Below, in pieces: positions 34,226 to 46,801 of a stretch of 64,000 nucleotides of DNA. The stretch is from assembly GCA_029945375.1 (NCBI GenBank), contig CM057058.1, positions 930,001-994,000 on the forward strand, given 5' to 3'. The stretch is from Agaricus subrufescens. Its lineage: Eukaryota > Basidiomycota > Agaricomycetes > Agaricales > Agaricaceae. A program made the translations under genes and the position numbers. The notes under the pieces are model-generated. The model made no database searches. It had not been told where the DNA came from and saw only the letters and a program-made list of their open reading frames with translations. Within the stretch, counting starts at the first letter, position 1, and the number at the start of each line of letters is the position of its first letter.

Positions 34226-34315
34226 TACAGACATGGAAAATATTCGTAAATTCGAAACTCAGCGATACTAATGGCAAAATTTGCAACAGGACCTACTCGG
34301 TCGCAAAAGAATATG

Positions 34316-37244
34316 CTATATAGCGCTCTCAAGCTTCTTACGCTCGTCAGCATTACCTTGATAAAGCCAGAACTGATAAGTCCACTCTGATACACCATCC
34401 TCCGGATCAACAAACCAAACTTCAACACAGGTGTAGGGGGTTGAAGTGAACATAATTGGGACAGTATGATCTGGATGACGGCTAATCCAACTGTCGAATT
34501 GGCGTTTAAGCCTTGTAAGGCAGGAATGACAGCCAGTTTTCTCAAAGACCGTTGTCCAACTGTGCTCGTGTCCTAGGTCCCATTGGCCCACCCGTTGATG
34601 CTGTACAGCACAACTTCAATGGATAAGCCGAAACACAAGTATTTCACTCACCTCACAAGAGGAATTCCACGGGTCAGGTAGAGTGATCGTTGTCACAGGA
34701 CGATAGAAATACAGTCTAAGTCCGAAAACGCTACTGATTTTGCTGATGGGAATTGCCCGGGTAGGTATTTGCTTGAGTATGCCACGCATCATAAATTCAT
34801 GACACCGAGATTTATCCTGATGCATAATTTTAGTGGCACAGATATAAAAACAGATTCTGTGGCACTCACAAACACAAATTCGCACAACTCGCGATATGGA
34901 AAATTGACCTCTTCATAAGTCGCAAATTGAGTGGTCAAGAGCCGAATGCAGAACTCGGTCTGGAACACCGGATCTCCTCGTTCCATCCCGGCCGCAACCT
35001 CTCCCACAGCCAGCTTATACATAACCAACCGTGTTTTGTCATCATTCCAGTCATCTTCCCCATTAACCTGCCAAGTAATCGAGATCTGGCCACCAGTACC
35101 ATCAGTGCGAGCCAGGGTGCCATAATTAGACCAATGATCGCGATGACCAAAATTGACACCACCAGAAGCTTCGTTTAGTACCCTAAATGCACATTGGGTC
35201 TTGATTTTCTGCGCTTCAAGCACGATATCAGGTGAAAATCCGGATCGGTGTAGGTAGTCGATGAATGATTTATGGAGCGGCTTGAGCGCTTTCCGATGGG
35301 CTTCATGGCGTTGGGGCAAATTCAAAACAGACCGGAGGCGATTGAGAGCAGCGTATGCTTCATCGGCAGTCATACCTAACCAGTTGCACAGGACAACAAG
35401 GTTATCTTCGTTTAAAGTGTGGAGAGCAAAATCCCAATCCGATGCCAGTAACAATAAGAGTTTTCGAATATTTATGAAGATTCTGGGAGGAATATTGGAC
35501 AGAATTCGGTTATACAACGCATCAAGTAGAGCCATTGGATGCTGATCCTGTGGTACATCGTGTAGAGGAAGCTCATCAATGACATTCAGGACGTCAGAGA
35601 GCTGTGTTACCGGGTCTCCAACATTTGGATCTCCGATGTATCTGACAGCAGTAGCCGCATATGCGAATAGCCCACCCGCAGCACGGGCCAATTTCCACAG
35701 ATGTTGTTCGTCAGGCCATTGAGGACTGAGAAAGTCAAATGTCCTCCTCATCTTGGTCAACTCGTCGCGAAGATATGATTCAACATCTGCCAGGGCCTTG
35801 TCAGAATCCACGGCAATTTCCTCCTTCACATATGCTGGTGCTACGTCGGGTCTAGAAAAGAAAGAAGTGATGTGTGTTTCGGGGCGGCTAGCGATTAACC
35901 ATGCGACGGGTGAGGAAGGGTGCAAAATGCAGAAAGTAGAGATAAGTCGGAGAAGCTCGACCTGGATATGGGTTTGTTTGCACTCATCGAGTCCATCGAT
36001 GATGATGAGCACCCGCCCAGCAGAGTTCAGGGCGTGGTTGTGGACAAAGGGATCAACAATAAATTTTTGGAATTGACGAGGTATCGACGATTCCAGGAGA
36101 GATGGTTCATGTGTAATTATGTCCTCGATGACATTACGATAAACTTTAGATTTCGCGGCAAGCTGGTAGGAAAATGTGATAATGGCCTTGGTTCCATCGT
36201 CACGTCCGTTGATAGAAAAGAAGACCGACGCGTTGGAGGCCACTTTAAGTTGCGGAGAGTCGGCGACGCTTTGCATGATGGCCGACTTGCCCACACCAGC
36301 TGAGCCGACTACCCAGCGCATCTTTTGCTGGTCACTGCAGTGGGCGATGAAATGGAGGCATCGTTCGAGGATTTCCAAACGTGTGCCGGGATGACAACGC
36401 GGTGGTGGATAGCGATCGGAGGAATCAGAAGCTGCTCCTCGAATCGTCCTCTCCAGAAGTTTTTCCATGACTGCAAGTATAATGATCAGTAGTGGCAACG
36501 AAAGAGGTGGGCCGCTTACAGTATGTCGACGTGTTGATGTTTGTCAATGTGACTAGCGAAGACATTGTTCAGCTCCTGACACATATTGGCAAACTGGAGG
36601 TCTGTCACCATTGCCGTCAATGAAGGTCGGCGCCACCATGGTAAAATCATGCGCATCTTTGAAATTTTCTTGCATCGTGTACTGTGGCAGCGTCAAACTC
36701 TCTCCTGGCGTCGTCTTCGAATGTCTCAGCATCCCGGATCACAGGTCAAATCATAAACGATACTCACACGCTGGTGTTCCAAACCAAAGGATTGATGCGA
36801 CACCGCCATGCGCGAACACGATGGATGCATGGATTGAGTTGACTCTGGGGAATAGGGAAGATGTGGGAGATGAGCGGGCAGATGCGCAATCGAGTCCTGG
36901 GGAGTAGGCTGGGGCGCAGACTCCGGCCCAACAATGTTGATTGGCTGTAGGGCCTGCGAGAACGGATCACTGCAATTTCCTGTTGACCTGTCATCACGAC
37001 CGCGACCTACAAAAATTGGATGATTTATTAGGTCGCTTGAAGGTAGTGGACGAGAGGTGCCAGTGGCATGGACGGGCTGCTCGAGGGCACCACGTGTAGA
37101 GGGAGGACGAGAGGACAAAGCAGGAGACGGGCTAGGATGCGGATCGTTATCACCCGGGTCAGCGGGAGGCGGATTTGGTGAACGGGAGCGCTGCGAGCGA
37201 CGAGAACGCAAGAACCGAGGGACATGCAAAGAGAAGGCGGGCAT
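34316..37244 (-). CDS. NACHT NTPase / NLR-type protein 2 (884 aa)
   Basis: Exons 37244-36770, 36704-36609, 36552-36520, 36470-34870, 34816-34652, 34600-34316; total 2655 nt, divisible by three. Basic/Pro-rich N-terminus (MPAFSLHVPRFLRSRRSQRS), then SLTLPQYTMQENFKDAHDFT and the short exon NVTLTNINTSTY before FMEKLLERTIRGAASDSSD. NACHT: Walker A GSAGVGKSAIMQ, Walker B LIIIDGLDECKQTH, RPETHITSFFSRPD. The helical part after it includes NWLGMTADEAYAALNRLRSV and FHKSFIDY-like KPLHKSFIDYLHRSGF. The last exons give KSRCHEFMMRGILKQIPTR, PDPWNSSCE and YTCVEVWFVDPEDGVSEWTY. Very close to NLR 3, promoter included, so a fairly recent duplicate. All NACHT motifs intact. Confidence 0.88.
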
Positions 37245-38079
37245 GGCCAATGTGGGGGACTAGCAAGGAGTATCAGACGCGATTGCAACATCGAAGGACT
37301 AGTGCCCGCGTCTTTCCCACACGGCCGGTGTCCCGAGTGGTCAGCAATCGGGCGCGCCAATCTACACACATCAAACTCGGCACCATCTCCATCCCCTGAC
37401 CTTGGCGCAGCCTTGACATGACCAGCTCAATTGGCATCTCCGACCTCCAACGCTCCCTACTCATGACTGCCCGCCGTTACACCAAACGCTCCCCCCCTCC
37501 TCCAAATCCATCACCCTCCCTACTTCCCTTGGTCCACCCTGCTCTTAATCGACCACCACCACCGTCTGTGGTTCCTTCGGCCCACAAAGCATCGTATAAT
37601 TTTGAATAAGCAGGACCACACACCCCTGAGCTCTCTTGCAGCGTATCATAATTGTTGCAATTCAAGTCCTACGAGTAACAATCAATCTAGCTTTGTTAAC
37701 ACATCAAGAACGCAAATATGGAATCACACAACACATTACAAAAAGCGTCATCCTGCTTCTCCAATTCTGTAAATACGAGACAAATACAGAACACGCCTCA
37801 AAAGCTAGGGTCAGCATCCGATATTACATCTCGGATCAGACAGCAAGCTAGCAAGTAAAAAACAGTACACATTTGACTCTATCATTGCGTAGGTCATCAA
37901 CGTGATTGTCTGCACTGTCTGACATTGATTCCTGAGTCATTTGACGCAATATTCCGTTCCGCGGAATGTCCTTGAACTCGGAGGCACTGACCGGCTGAAT
38001 CGCTTCAAGTTCAAATCCCCTTCGCAATCCCCGTAATCACTCCAATCAACGTCTACCTTGATCCTTTATGCCCATGTTC
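37245..38079. other. NLR 2 promoter (shared with NLR 3) and spacer
   Basis: 37263-37450 matches 43747-43965 closely (GGACTAGTGCCCGCGTCTTT, then CCGGTG and GCAATCGGGC), so the two NLR genes carry the same upstream control region. No gene seen in the rest. Confidence 0.55.
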
Positions 38080-40570
38080 TGTATTCACCTATAAGCTTCT
38101 CAGTGCATTCTCTAGACTAAATACAACTTTGCTAATGGCTGCATCCTACACATACATCCACGTTCTACTAATATTGTGGCCACCTTCTTAATCTGGCTGT
38201 CAGACATGTTTGATCATAATACGCTTGTGTAAAAATAGCCTGCCTGCACCATTAGCGATCCACAAATTCCATCCCTTCAAGGCAAATTAGTTCATTCACA
38301 TGTCAAGAAAATCGGAGGTACTTACGGTCTCTACAAGCGCATCTAACATCGGTAAGAGCCTCGCTGGAATCTTCCGCACTTGCATTCTTCCTATAGACTG
38401 GTGCGATGCATGACGTGGCGCAGGAATTAGGTGTAAGGTGGGGGAGCTTGGAATGACCACAGTCGCTGCTGAGTTCGTCCAGGCTGTCTATGATTGTCGT
38501 TGATCCACGCGACCGTGAATTTTGGATCGGGGCTACGGGAGAAGTGCCAAATCACTGTTGATGGCTGGAGGACAGACAAGTGACAGTCGATCTTGTCCTG
38601 GCGGAAGGTAATGATTTTAGGTCTATCATTGCGTCAGTTAAAACAAGACTGATTCTGGCGAGGTATCAGGCAACTTACGAGAGCTCGATGGCGACACTGA
38701 GCACCATAGCCGATCCTGTAACTCCAGTCCCACCCAGCGCGTCATTATCCCCCCATCGCTGTCGCATGTAAAGTAAATTGTTCCTGCTGAGGAAGCTAAA
38801 CGTACTCTGAAAGGACATTGTGTGGGTAGATCATGAGCTGAAACATCGGATGCCCACGCAATGTTTCTTCACCTCATGACCGGCAGCGCCATGAGCTCGT
38901 GTATTCCTTCACACGGCTCTGAGAGAGGTGGAACGAGAACAACTAGTAGGTCATAGTGAGGATAGGCCTGTAATGCGAACGAAGTACTCCTCACCATTGT
39001 ACGCGCTTGCATGTAGGGGTTCCTGTCACCAAAGAATTCGGGGCATAGCCACTACTATAGCCAATGCCTGCCTGCGTGTCACATCAGTGTTGATCGCCTG
39101 ATTGTGGCTGCAAACGTTACATGAGTCGATAGGACCTGATGGATGATTTGCGTCGAGTTGGTGGCTGTGGAACGGATCAATGATGACAAGCAAACAATAG
39201 CATACACGTTTTTTATAGACTCTGTGCCTTGGTGCCCTCAAGCGTCGTCACTCTTGCACGTCAACCCCCTCAAGTTGCCCTGCATCCAGTGTCCAGGATG
39301 CGACTCGGTTGATCAGGTCTGAACCACTTTGCTAGCCAACCTGAGCCTGTGATCCGCCCCTTCTTACACTGCTAAACTTGTCGGCGGCCATACTGTTCAC
39401 CTGCCACAGCGCCCTCTCTTACCTTTGCCTCAGCCATAGTTGAACGGCCCAGCCAGAAAAGCTGTTGCGTTCTGTATGGTATACTCTGGTGATAGCTTTT
39501 GCAGGATTGTAGCAACCGGCCGCACTGACTTTGTCATCAAGTCGAATAACATTTACGATGGATAAAACATGTACGGTACATTACTGTCACTTAATGCTGC
39601 TCTGATTTTCTTGAACATACATTCCAACAGAACTACTGTGCCCAATCAGACATGGCCAACGGCAGCAAGTATCTCAAGTCGCAAGATGGACTCCATAAGA
39701 TATGATACATATATCACTGCTTTAGTGGAATGCTAAAGCAGCGTTGTACATGGAATGTCGCCTGGTGTAGGGCGTATATGCTTGAATATACCATGGACAG
39801 GGTTCCTGACATTGAGATCTGACTATATCACTTGATAAACGAGGATCACACGACATGTCATATGGAAAATGGCATCCTACTTCGAAAGTTGAGGGCAGTG
39901 TATACCCTAGGAGGTAGGATCGGCATGCACCATCCGTCATACAACTTTACTAATAGCCGTCTTACACACATCCACCTACATTCCACTATTCATCTAGATG
40001 CACATACACAAATCTCGCATGCGCAACATTTGCGAGCGTCCCGAAACTCTGTTCCATTGAGTTATACCCTCCTGGATCAAGAAGATTGGACGGCCTTATA
40101 ATATCTGCAAGCGCGTCGCATAGGAATCAGTCAATATCGCTACAAGAGGCCCTTCCTTGTAGGCTGCCAGGACCTTGTGGCGAAGGGTAGCCTTATTCCC
40201 CCATGTCCCATCCTGATACAGTTGGCTTGTGTCCCCCCGAAGAACAGACCGACTACTACTCAATATATTATGCTTAGATAGGAGTCTGGAACCGTTGTTA
40301 ACGTACTCATGTCTCTGTATTACCATTAGATGCAGATGTTGGAAGTTCATGTTACTATATTTCATACTTATTTTCTGATGACTGTTGGCTTGCGTCTCCT
40401 CGAGGAGTAGGCACACGTACTAGTCAACAGATTACCCTCAGATCGGACTATATGACTATATTCATGCACTCATGTCTCCATATTACGATGCATTGATTGA
40501 CTAGCCCGCCAAACAGCCACTCCGGATATATCAGAGTGTCTGTAGCAGGAAAGTACATCGGACAAGTGCT
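38080..40570 (-). pseudogene. Decayed NACHT gene relic 1
   Basis: On the minus strand near 38520-38440 the reading gives TIIDSLDELSSDCGHSK, matching the NLR Walker B region (LIIIDGLDECSDTR). Near 38395-38330, ASAEDSSEALTDVRCACRD matches the NLR stretch VDSDKALADVESYLRDE. The 120 bp between these motifs in the intact genes are shortened, and no full frame remains. The whole block is repeated at 52540-54440. About 0.85 kb (39.65-40.48 kb) is present here but absent there. Confidence 0.6.
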
Positions 40571-40751
40571 GCTCATACGCAACACCAGAACGCAGCCTGG
40601 GTATGGAAATAAGAACGGTTTGATAAAAGAAGTATGTTGGTGTCATTAAATGAGACTGTGAACGCATAGCATCAAAGGTTATACAGAAATCGCGGAAATA
40701 TTCATAATTTCGGAACTCTAGAGATTCTAATACCGGAATTTGCAACGAGAC

Positions 40752-43731
40752 CTACTCGGTGGAAAAGCAATATTTTATAGAGTGTTCCCTAAGCTTCTTG
40801 CGCTCATCAGCTTTAATTTGATAAAGCCAGAACTGATAAGTCCACTCTGATATACCATCCTCCAGATCAACAAACCGAACTTCAACACAGGTGTACTTTG
40901 TTGAAGTGAACATAATTGGGACAGTATGATCCGGGTGATGGGTAATCCAACTCGTGAGTTGGTGTGTAAGCCTTTTAAGGCAGAGATCGCATTTATTTTT
41001 TTCAAAGACCATTTCCCAAGTGTGTTCCTTTCCTTGGTCCCATTGGCCCACCCGTTCATGCTGTATAGCAAAAATTCAACGGATACGCCTAAACAGAAAT
41101 ATTTCACTCACCTCGCAAGATGAATTCCATGGGTCAGGTAGAGTCATCGTTGTCACGGGACGATGGAACTGCACCTTAAGTGGGACATTACTATCGATTT
41201 TGCTGATGGGAATTGCCTTGGTAGGTATTTGCTTGAGTATCCCGCACATCATAAATTCATGATACCGAGATTTATCCTGATGCATAATTTTAGTCACCCA
41301 GATATGAAAGAAACAGATTCTGTAGCACTCACAAACACAAATTCACAAAACTCATGAAATGGGAAAGTGTTGTGGTCATAAATCGCAAATTGAGTGGTCA
41401 AGAGCCGAACACAGAACTCGATCTGGAATGCCGGATCTCCTCGTTTCATCCCAGCCACAACCTCTCCCACAGCCAGCTTATACATAGCCAACCGTGTGTT
41501 ATCATCATCCCAGTCATCTCGCCCATTAACCTGCCAAGTAATCGAAATCTGGTCACCAGTAGCACCAGTGTGAGCCAGCTCGCCATAATCAAACCAATAC
41601 CAGCGATCACCGAAATTGACACCACCAAGAGCTTCATTTAGTACCCTAAATGCACATTGGGTCTTGATTTTCTGCGCTTCAAGTACAATATCAGGCGAAA
41701 ATCTGGATCGGTGTAGGTAGTCGATGAATGATTTATGGTATGGTTCGGGCGCTTTTTGATGGGCTTCATGGCGGTGGGGCAGTTTCAAAACAGACCGGAG
41801 GCGATTGAGAGCAGCGTATACTTCATCGGCAGTCATACCTAACCAATTGCACAGCACAATGAATTTCTTTTCATCTAAACGGAGAGCAAAATCCCAATCC
41901 GATGCCAGTAACAATAGGAGTTTTCGAATATTTATCAACAGTCTGGGAGGAATATTCGACAGAATTCGGGTATACAACGCATCAAGCAGAGCCATTGGAT
42001 GCTGATCCTGTGGTACATCGTGTAGAGGAAGCTCATCAATGACATTCAGGACGTCAGAGAGCTGTGTTACCGGGTCTCCAACATTTGGATCTCCGATATA
42101 TCTCATGGCAGTAGCCGCATATGCAAATAGCCCGTCCGCAGCACGGGCCAATTTCCACAGATGTCGTTCGTCAGGCCATTGAGGACCGAGAAAGTCAAAA
42201 GCCCCCCTCATCTTCGTCAGCTCGTCGCGAAGATATGATTCAACATCTGCCCGAGCCTTGTCAGAATCCACGGCAATATCCTCCTTCTCATACGCAGGTG
42301 CTACCTCGGGGCTGGAAAAGAAAGAAGTGATGTGGGTTTCGGGGCGGCTAGCGATAATCCATGCGATGGGCGAGCAAGGATATGAGATGCAGAAAGTGGA
42401 GATTAGCCGAAGGAGCTCGACCTGAATATGTGTTTGTTTACACTCATCAAGCCCATCAATGATGATCAACACACGTCCAGCAGTGTTCAGGCCGTAATTA
42501 TAGATGAATGGGTCGACGATGAGTTTTTCAAACTGAACGAGCATTGACGACTCCAAGACGGATGGATCGTGTGTAATTATGTGCTCGATGATATCCCGAT
42601 AAACTTTAGATTTCGCGGCAAGCTGGTAGGAAAATGTGATAATGGCCTTGGTTCCATCATCACGTCCGTTGATAGAAAAGAAGACCGAAGCTTTGGAGGC
42701 CACTTTAAGTTGGGGAGAGTCGGCGACGCTTTGCATGATGGCCGACTTGCCTACACCGGCTGACCCAACTACCCAGCGCATCTTTTGCTGGTCACTGCAG
42801 TGGGCGATGAAATGGAGGCACCGCTCGAGGATATCCAAACGTGTGCCAGGATGACAACGCGGTGGTGGATAGCGATCGGAGGAATCAGATGCCGCTCCAC
42901 GGATTGTCCTCTCCAGAAGGTCCCTCATGACTGCAAGTGTAGCGATCAGTAGTGGTAGCAAAAGAGGTGGGCCGCTTACAGTTTGTCGACATGTTGAAAT
43001 TGTTTGTCAATGTGACTATCGAGGATAGCGTTCAGTTTTTGTCACATATTGATGGACTGTACATCCCTTACCATTGCCTTGATTGTGCTCAAAGAAGTTT
43101 GCTCCCAACAACGTGAAATCACGAGCATCTTTGAAGTTTTCTTGAGTCGCGTATTGCGGCAGTGGCATGGCCATTGCTGGGTTTGTCTTTGAACCCCTCA
43201 GCATCCCGGATCACAGGTGAAATCATAAACGATACTCACACGCTGGTGTTCCAAACCAAAAGATTGATGCGACACCGCCATGCACGAACACGATGGATGC
43301 ATGGATTGAGTTGACTCTGGGGAATAGGGAAGATGTGGGAGATGAGCAGGCAGATGCGCAATTGAATCCTGGAGAATAGGCCGGGGCGCAGATTCCGGCC
43401 CAACAGCATTGATTGGCTGTACAACCTGCGAGGGCGGACCACTGCAATTTTCTGTCCACCTGTCATCACGACCACGACCTACAAAAATTGGAGGATTTGC
43501 TAGGTCATTTGAGGGTAGCGGACGAGAGGTGCCAGTGGCATGGATGGGCTGCTCCGGGGCACCACTTGTAGAGGGAGGACGAGAGGACAAGGCAGGGGAA
43601 GGGCTAGGATGCGGAGAACGGGATAAGGCTTCGTTATCACCAGGCCCAGCTGAAGCTGAATTTGGTGAATGAGAGCGCTGTGAGCGGCGGAAAGGCAAGA
43701 GCTGGCGGAGGGGGAAACAGAAGGCGGGCAT
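40752..43731 (-). CDS. NACHT NTPase / NLR-type protein 3 (900 aa)
   Basis: Exons 43731-43242, 43176-43072, 43015-42980, 42930-41333, 41276-41112, 41060-40752; total 2703 nt, divisible by three. Same structure as NLR 2: Pro/Ser-rich start (MPAFCFPLRQLLPFRRSQRS), QENFKDARDFTLLGANFF, the Asn-rich exon NVTLTNNFNMSTN, then MRDLLERTIRGAASDSSD. NACHT with Walker A GSAGVGKSAIMQ and Walker B LIIIDGLDECKQTH. The C-terminal module contains KCDLCLKRLTHQLTSWITHH (two CxxC-like cysteines), YTCVEVRFVDLEDGISEWTY, and ends SIKYCFSTE. The 165 nt penultimate exon has identical length in all three genes. Differences from NLR 2 cluster in the N-terminal tail, the end of the NACHT exon and the last exon, as expected for sensing parts. 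Confidence 0.88.
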
Positions 43732-44458
43732 GGTCAATGAGGGGGGCCAGCAAGGAGCATCTGCTTTGATGCATTCACGCGAGTGCAACGTGCCTCATCA
43801 AAGGACTAGTGCCCGCGTCTTTCCCACACAGCCGGTGCCTCGGGTGGTGGGCAATCGGGCACGCCAATCTACACGCTTTCAAGGCATCAAACTCGCCAAC
43901 GTCTCCATCCCATGACCTTGTTGCAAACCTGACATCACCAACTAGATTGGCATCTCTCCCTACTCATGACTGGTCCTTCGTTCCATCAGACGCTCCTCCC
44001 TCCTCCTCCAAATCCCTCACCACCCCTACTTCCCTTGATCAAGTATGTTCGCAAGGCATGATTAGGGGCCCTGGCGGCAAGGCGCACCATCTCATAACAC
44101 AGTAGCACCAAATATCTAATATGCCTCTCCCATAATAGTCATATGATGCGACCTCTCAAGGTAATCGTGAGGACGATTGTGAGCTGAGGAATCAGGTGGC
44201 AGTTCTCTCGTGATGGGTCGAAACTGAACACTCGTATATATCTACTCTTTATCGTAGACTACGAATCGGAAGCTCACCAAGAGCCTGTACAACTTGGCAA
44301 AATTCTGTATGATAGCGAGGCTTCCTACTCCAGTCACAACAAACATCCAGCACCTCCGTTTCAGATATTCATTGTTGGCAATGGAAATGAAGTCATACCA
44401 TTGTCTTCAGGCTGGGCGACAGAAAAAAAGGTCCTGACATTATCTTGAGGTTGCTAAG
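43732..44458. other. NLR 3 promoter and spacer up to the copia element
   Basis: First 230 bp duplicate the NLR 2 promoter. The rest shows no gene. CTAAG at 44454-44458 is the left target duplication of the copia element. Confidence 0.55.
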
Positions 44459-44814
44459 TATTGTTTAAACAAACTCAGTGTGACAAAAAGGAAAATGTCT
44501 ACTGTGTGTTATATACCTATTGTTTAAACAAACTACGGACTATGTCAGAGATATACGAAGCATGAGTACGATAACGAAACTTACCTCGGTGTGACGAAAA
44601 GGAAAATGTCCACTGAGGTTACATAATTGAATTCTACCAAGATATACTACGGCAGACGAAGCCGGAAGATAACTGTACAGTACAGAATTGAAACATGTGT
44701 AGTTATGAAAAAGAAAGTTCATGTTAGGAGGTAAATGTCAAGACGACAAATCTGAAATAAAAGATAAAAATAGAATATGAAAGAAACAGACCTGATGTCG
44801 AAGCTAACTCAACA
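44459..44814 (-). repeat. 3' LTR of the copia element
   Basis: 356 bp; on the minus strand it starts TGTTGAGTTAG and ends GTTTAAACAATA, so TG...TA instead of TG...CA, a border set by the exact CTAAG duplication. GCAGGGGGAG just before it is the polypurine tract. The pol frame ends in TAG inside the LTR (44806-44804). Confidence 0.9.
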
Positions 44815-45409
44815 CTCCCCCTGCTTCGAGAGCAGGGATAGTTACAGCATTTCCATTCCCGACCAGTCCCATGTGTTTGCAGAGTCTCACTACAGCTTCT
44901 TTAGGGAGTGGTTTAGTCAGGATGTCGGCGACGTTTTGTTCAGATGGGATATAAGTGAATTTGACTTCTCCGGACGAGACTTTCTCTTTTGTGAAATGGT
45001 ACTTGACATCTATATGCTTCGTTCGATTGTGATTCTTATAGTTTTGTGAGTTTGCTATAGCCCCCGTGTTGTCGGCAAAGAGGTTAACCGGGACCTTCTG
45101 TGCCAATCCCACTTCGCTCATGAATTTGGTGATCCACATGGCTTGTTGTATGGCACGTGTGAATGCGGTGTACTCTGCCTCTACAGTTGATAAGGCAACA
45201 GTCGCTTGTCATTTGCTAGCCCATGAAACTGGTCCTCCCCCCACGAAGAAAATATGGCCCTCAGTCAATCTTCGACTGTCAACATCTCCAGCATAGTCAG
45301 AGTCGACATATCCAAATGGCTGTAGAGTAGTGTTCCAGTAATATGATATTCCATAGTCCAGGGTCCTTCAGATATCCTAGAGTATGTTGTATTGCATTTC
45401 AGTGTACGC
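44804..45409 (-). pseudogene. Copia RNase H part of pol
   Basis: Continues pol beyond the nested LTR: HTLGYLK-like start (now broken), FGYVDSDYAGDVDSRRLTEG, VALSTVEAEYTAFT, ADNTGAIANSQNYKNHNRTK, HIDVKYHFTKEKV, then the usual copia end (DILTKPLPKEAVVRLCKHMG). D/E/D residues of RNase H are present (VDSDYAG, EAEY, ADN). Several internal stops. Confidence 0.9.
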
Positions 45410-46801
45410 TGAAGAGACTAGATCGGTGTGAATGTGGAAAATAAAATATAAAAAAAATATAAAAAATATAAAATCGAATGCGAATGCAACCCTTTGAATT
45501 ACACCGAGTCTCGAGTGCGGTTCGTGGGGAGAATAAATCAGAAAGAAAGTGAAAGTAAGCATCTCGATTAAGTATTAAATGAAAATAGGGGTAGAATAGA
45601 AATGTGAAACAAGTCTCGACTGAATAGAAACCTCTTCCAGACCTATGCCATTTTGATTAGAACCTTCACGATGAGTGGCTAAGCTCGCGACGACTGTCCT
45701 CAATAGAATGGGTTAGACACCTATCTAGGAGGGGTAGCGAGTCCGCCCTAGTGATGCCTCAACAAACTCGGAGAGCCTTGACCTGCCTTCGCGCTTCGAG
45801 ACAGACTGCAAGACAAGTCGAGCTAGCACCGAATGCTATCGCAATCCTATTAGACCAGTGAAGATACTCTCTCGAGCAGAACACAAGTCCTTCCGAGTTG
45901 AGAAAGAACTTTAAGAAATGCTTAGAACACTGCGAAGTTTAACCAAACTTGATTTCACTCGCACAGCGCTTGGGCAAAGATTCGATCCCGAACCTTGTCC
46001 TCGACTGGCAACTATATACGATACACAATAAAAAACTGAGACAAAATAAACAAATATGAAACAGATAACCAAGTCCATATCCAGCACTGAATGGGTATAG
46101 TCTCCTTGACTCATCTTTCCCCACCAATCAACAGTCTCGACTATTCAGTCTCCTCGACCAAACATTGCACTTGCCTAATCTCCCGCTCCCCATTGGCTAA
46201 CGAGCTTCCAACCCTAAACCCTAGTCTAGAAACTCTCGAGGTGCATCCCCCACTGATTGTCCCGTCAATAAGATGTCCTCGATTAGACTATGCTTCTATC
46301 TTGCCTTTAGTTGCTTCAAGATTATCACTATTTCTGCCTGATCCAGAGTCTCAACCGACAATTCCAACAGTCTCGCTTCAGGTTAATTCAATCTCGACAT
46401 GTGTAAGTCATCTACTTCCTAGCCCTTTCCTTATTAGGCAGGTAGTAGTTATAGATTCGGTTTAGCATAAGGTCCGCTGAAGGAACCGCATTCCGCTAAG
46501 TCCTCGAGCCATCCTATAGCCAGTCTCGATGATAATTCCCAATAAAGTCTCTCTAGACTCAGCCTCGAGACTTCCGTTTTAAAGTCCTTGAATGCGATTA
46601 TATTTCCCCTAGCAGTACAGTTTTCCTACTAGGAATTGCGGATGCAATCTCGACTGTCCCCTAGATCAACCTTTCTTCACACATGTCCTCGACTGAGATT
46701 ATCTCTAACTGGGTGATCAATTGTTCATTCCCGAACTTAATATGTACACCTAACCGCATTAAACGTATATTTTCACGCGTAAAACAGCTGGGGCCATAAC
46801 A
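45410..46801 (-). repeat. Solo LTR of a long-LTR family, copy a (1392 bp)
   Basis: TGAAGAGACTAG...GGGGCCATAACA on the plus strand (TGTTATGG...TCTTCA on minus). Flanked by ACGC at 45406-45409 and 46802-46805. Deleting it with one flank joins copia pol in frame (NNPG to HTLGYLK). It keeps many CpG sites, so it is the youngest of the three copies. Ends internal sequence nowhere: a true solo LTR. No coding capacity seen. Confidence 0.85.
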
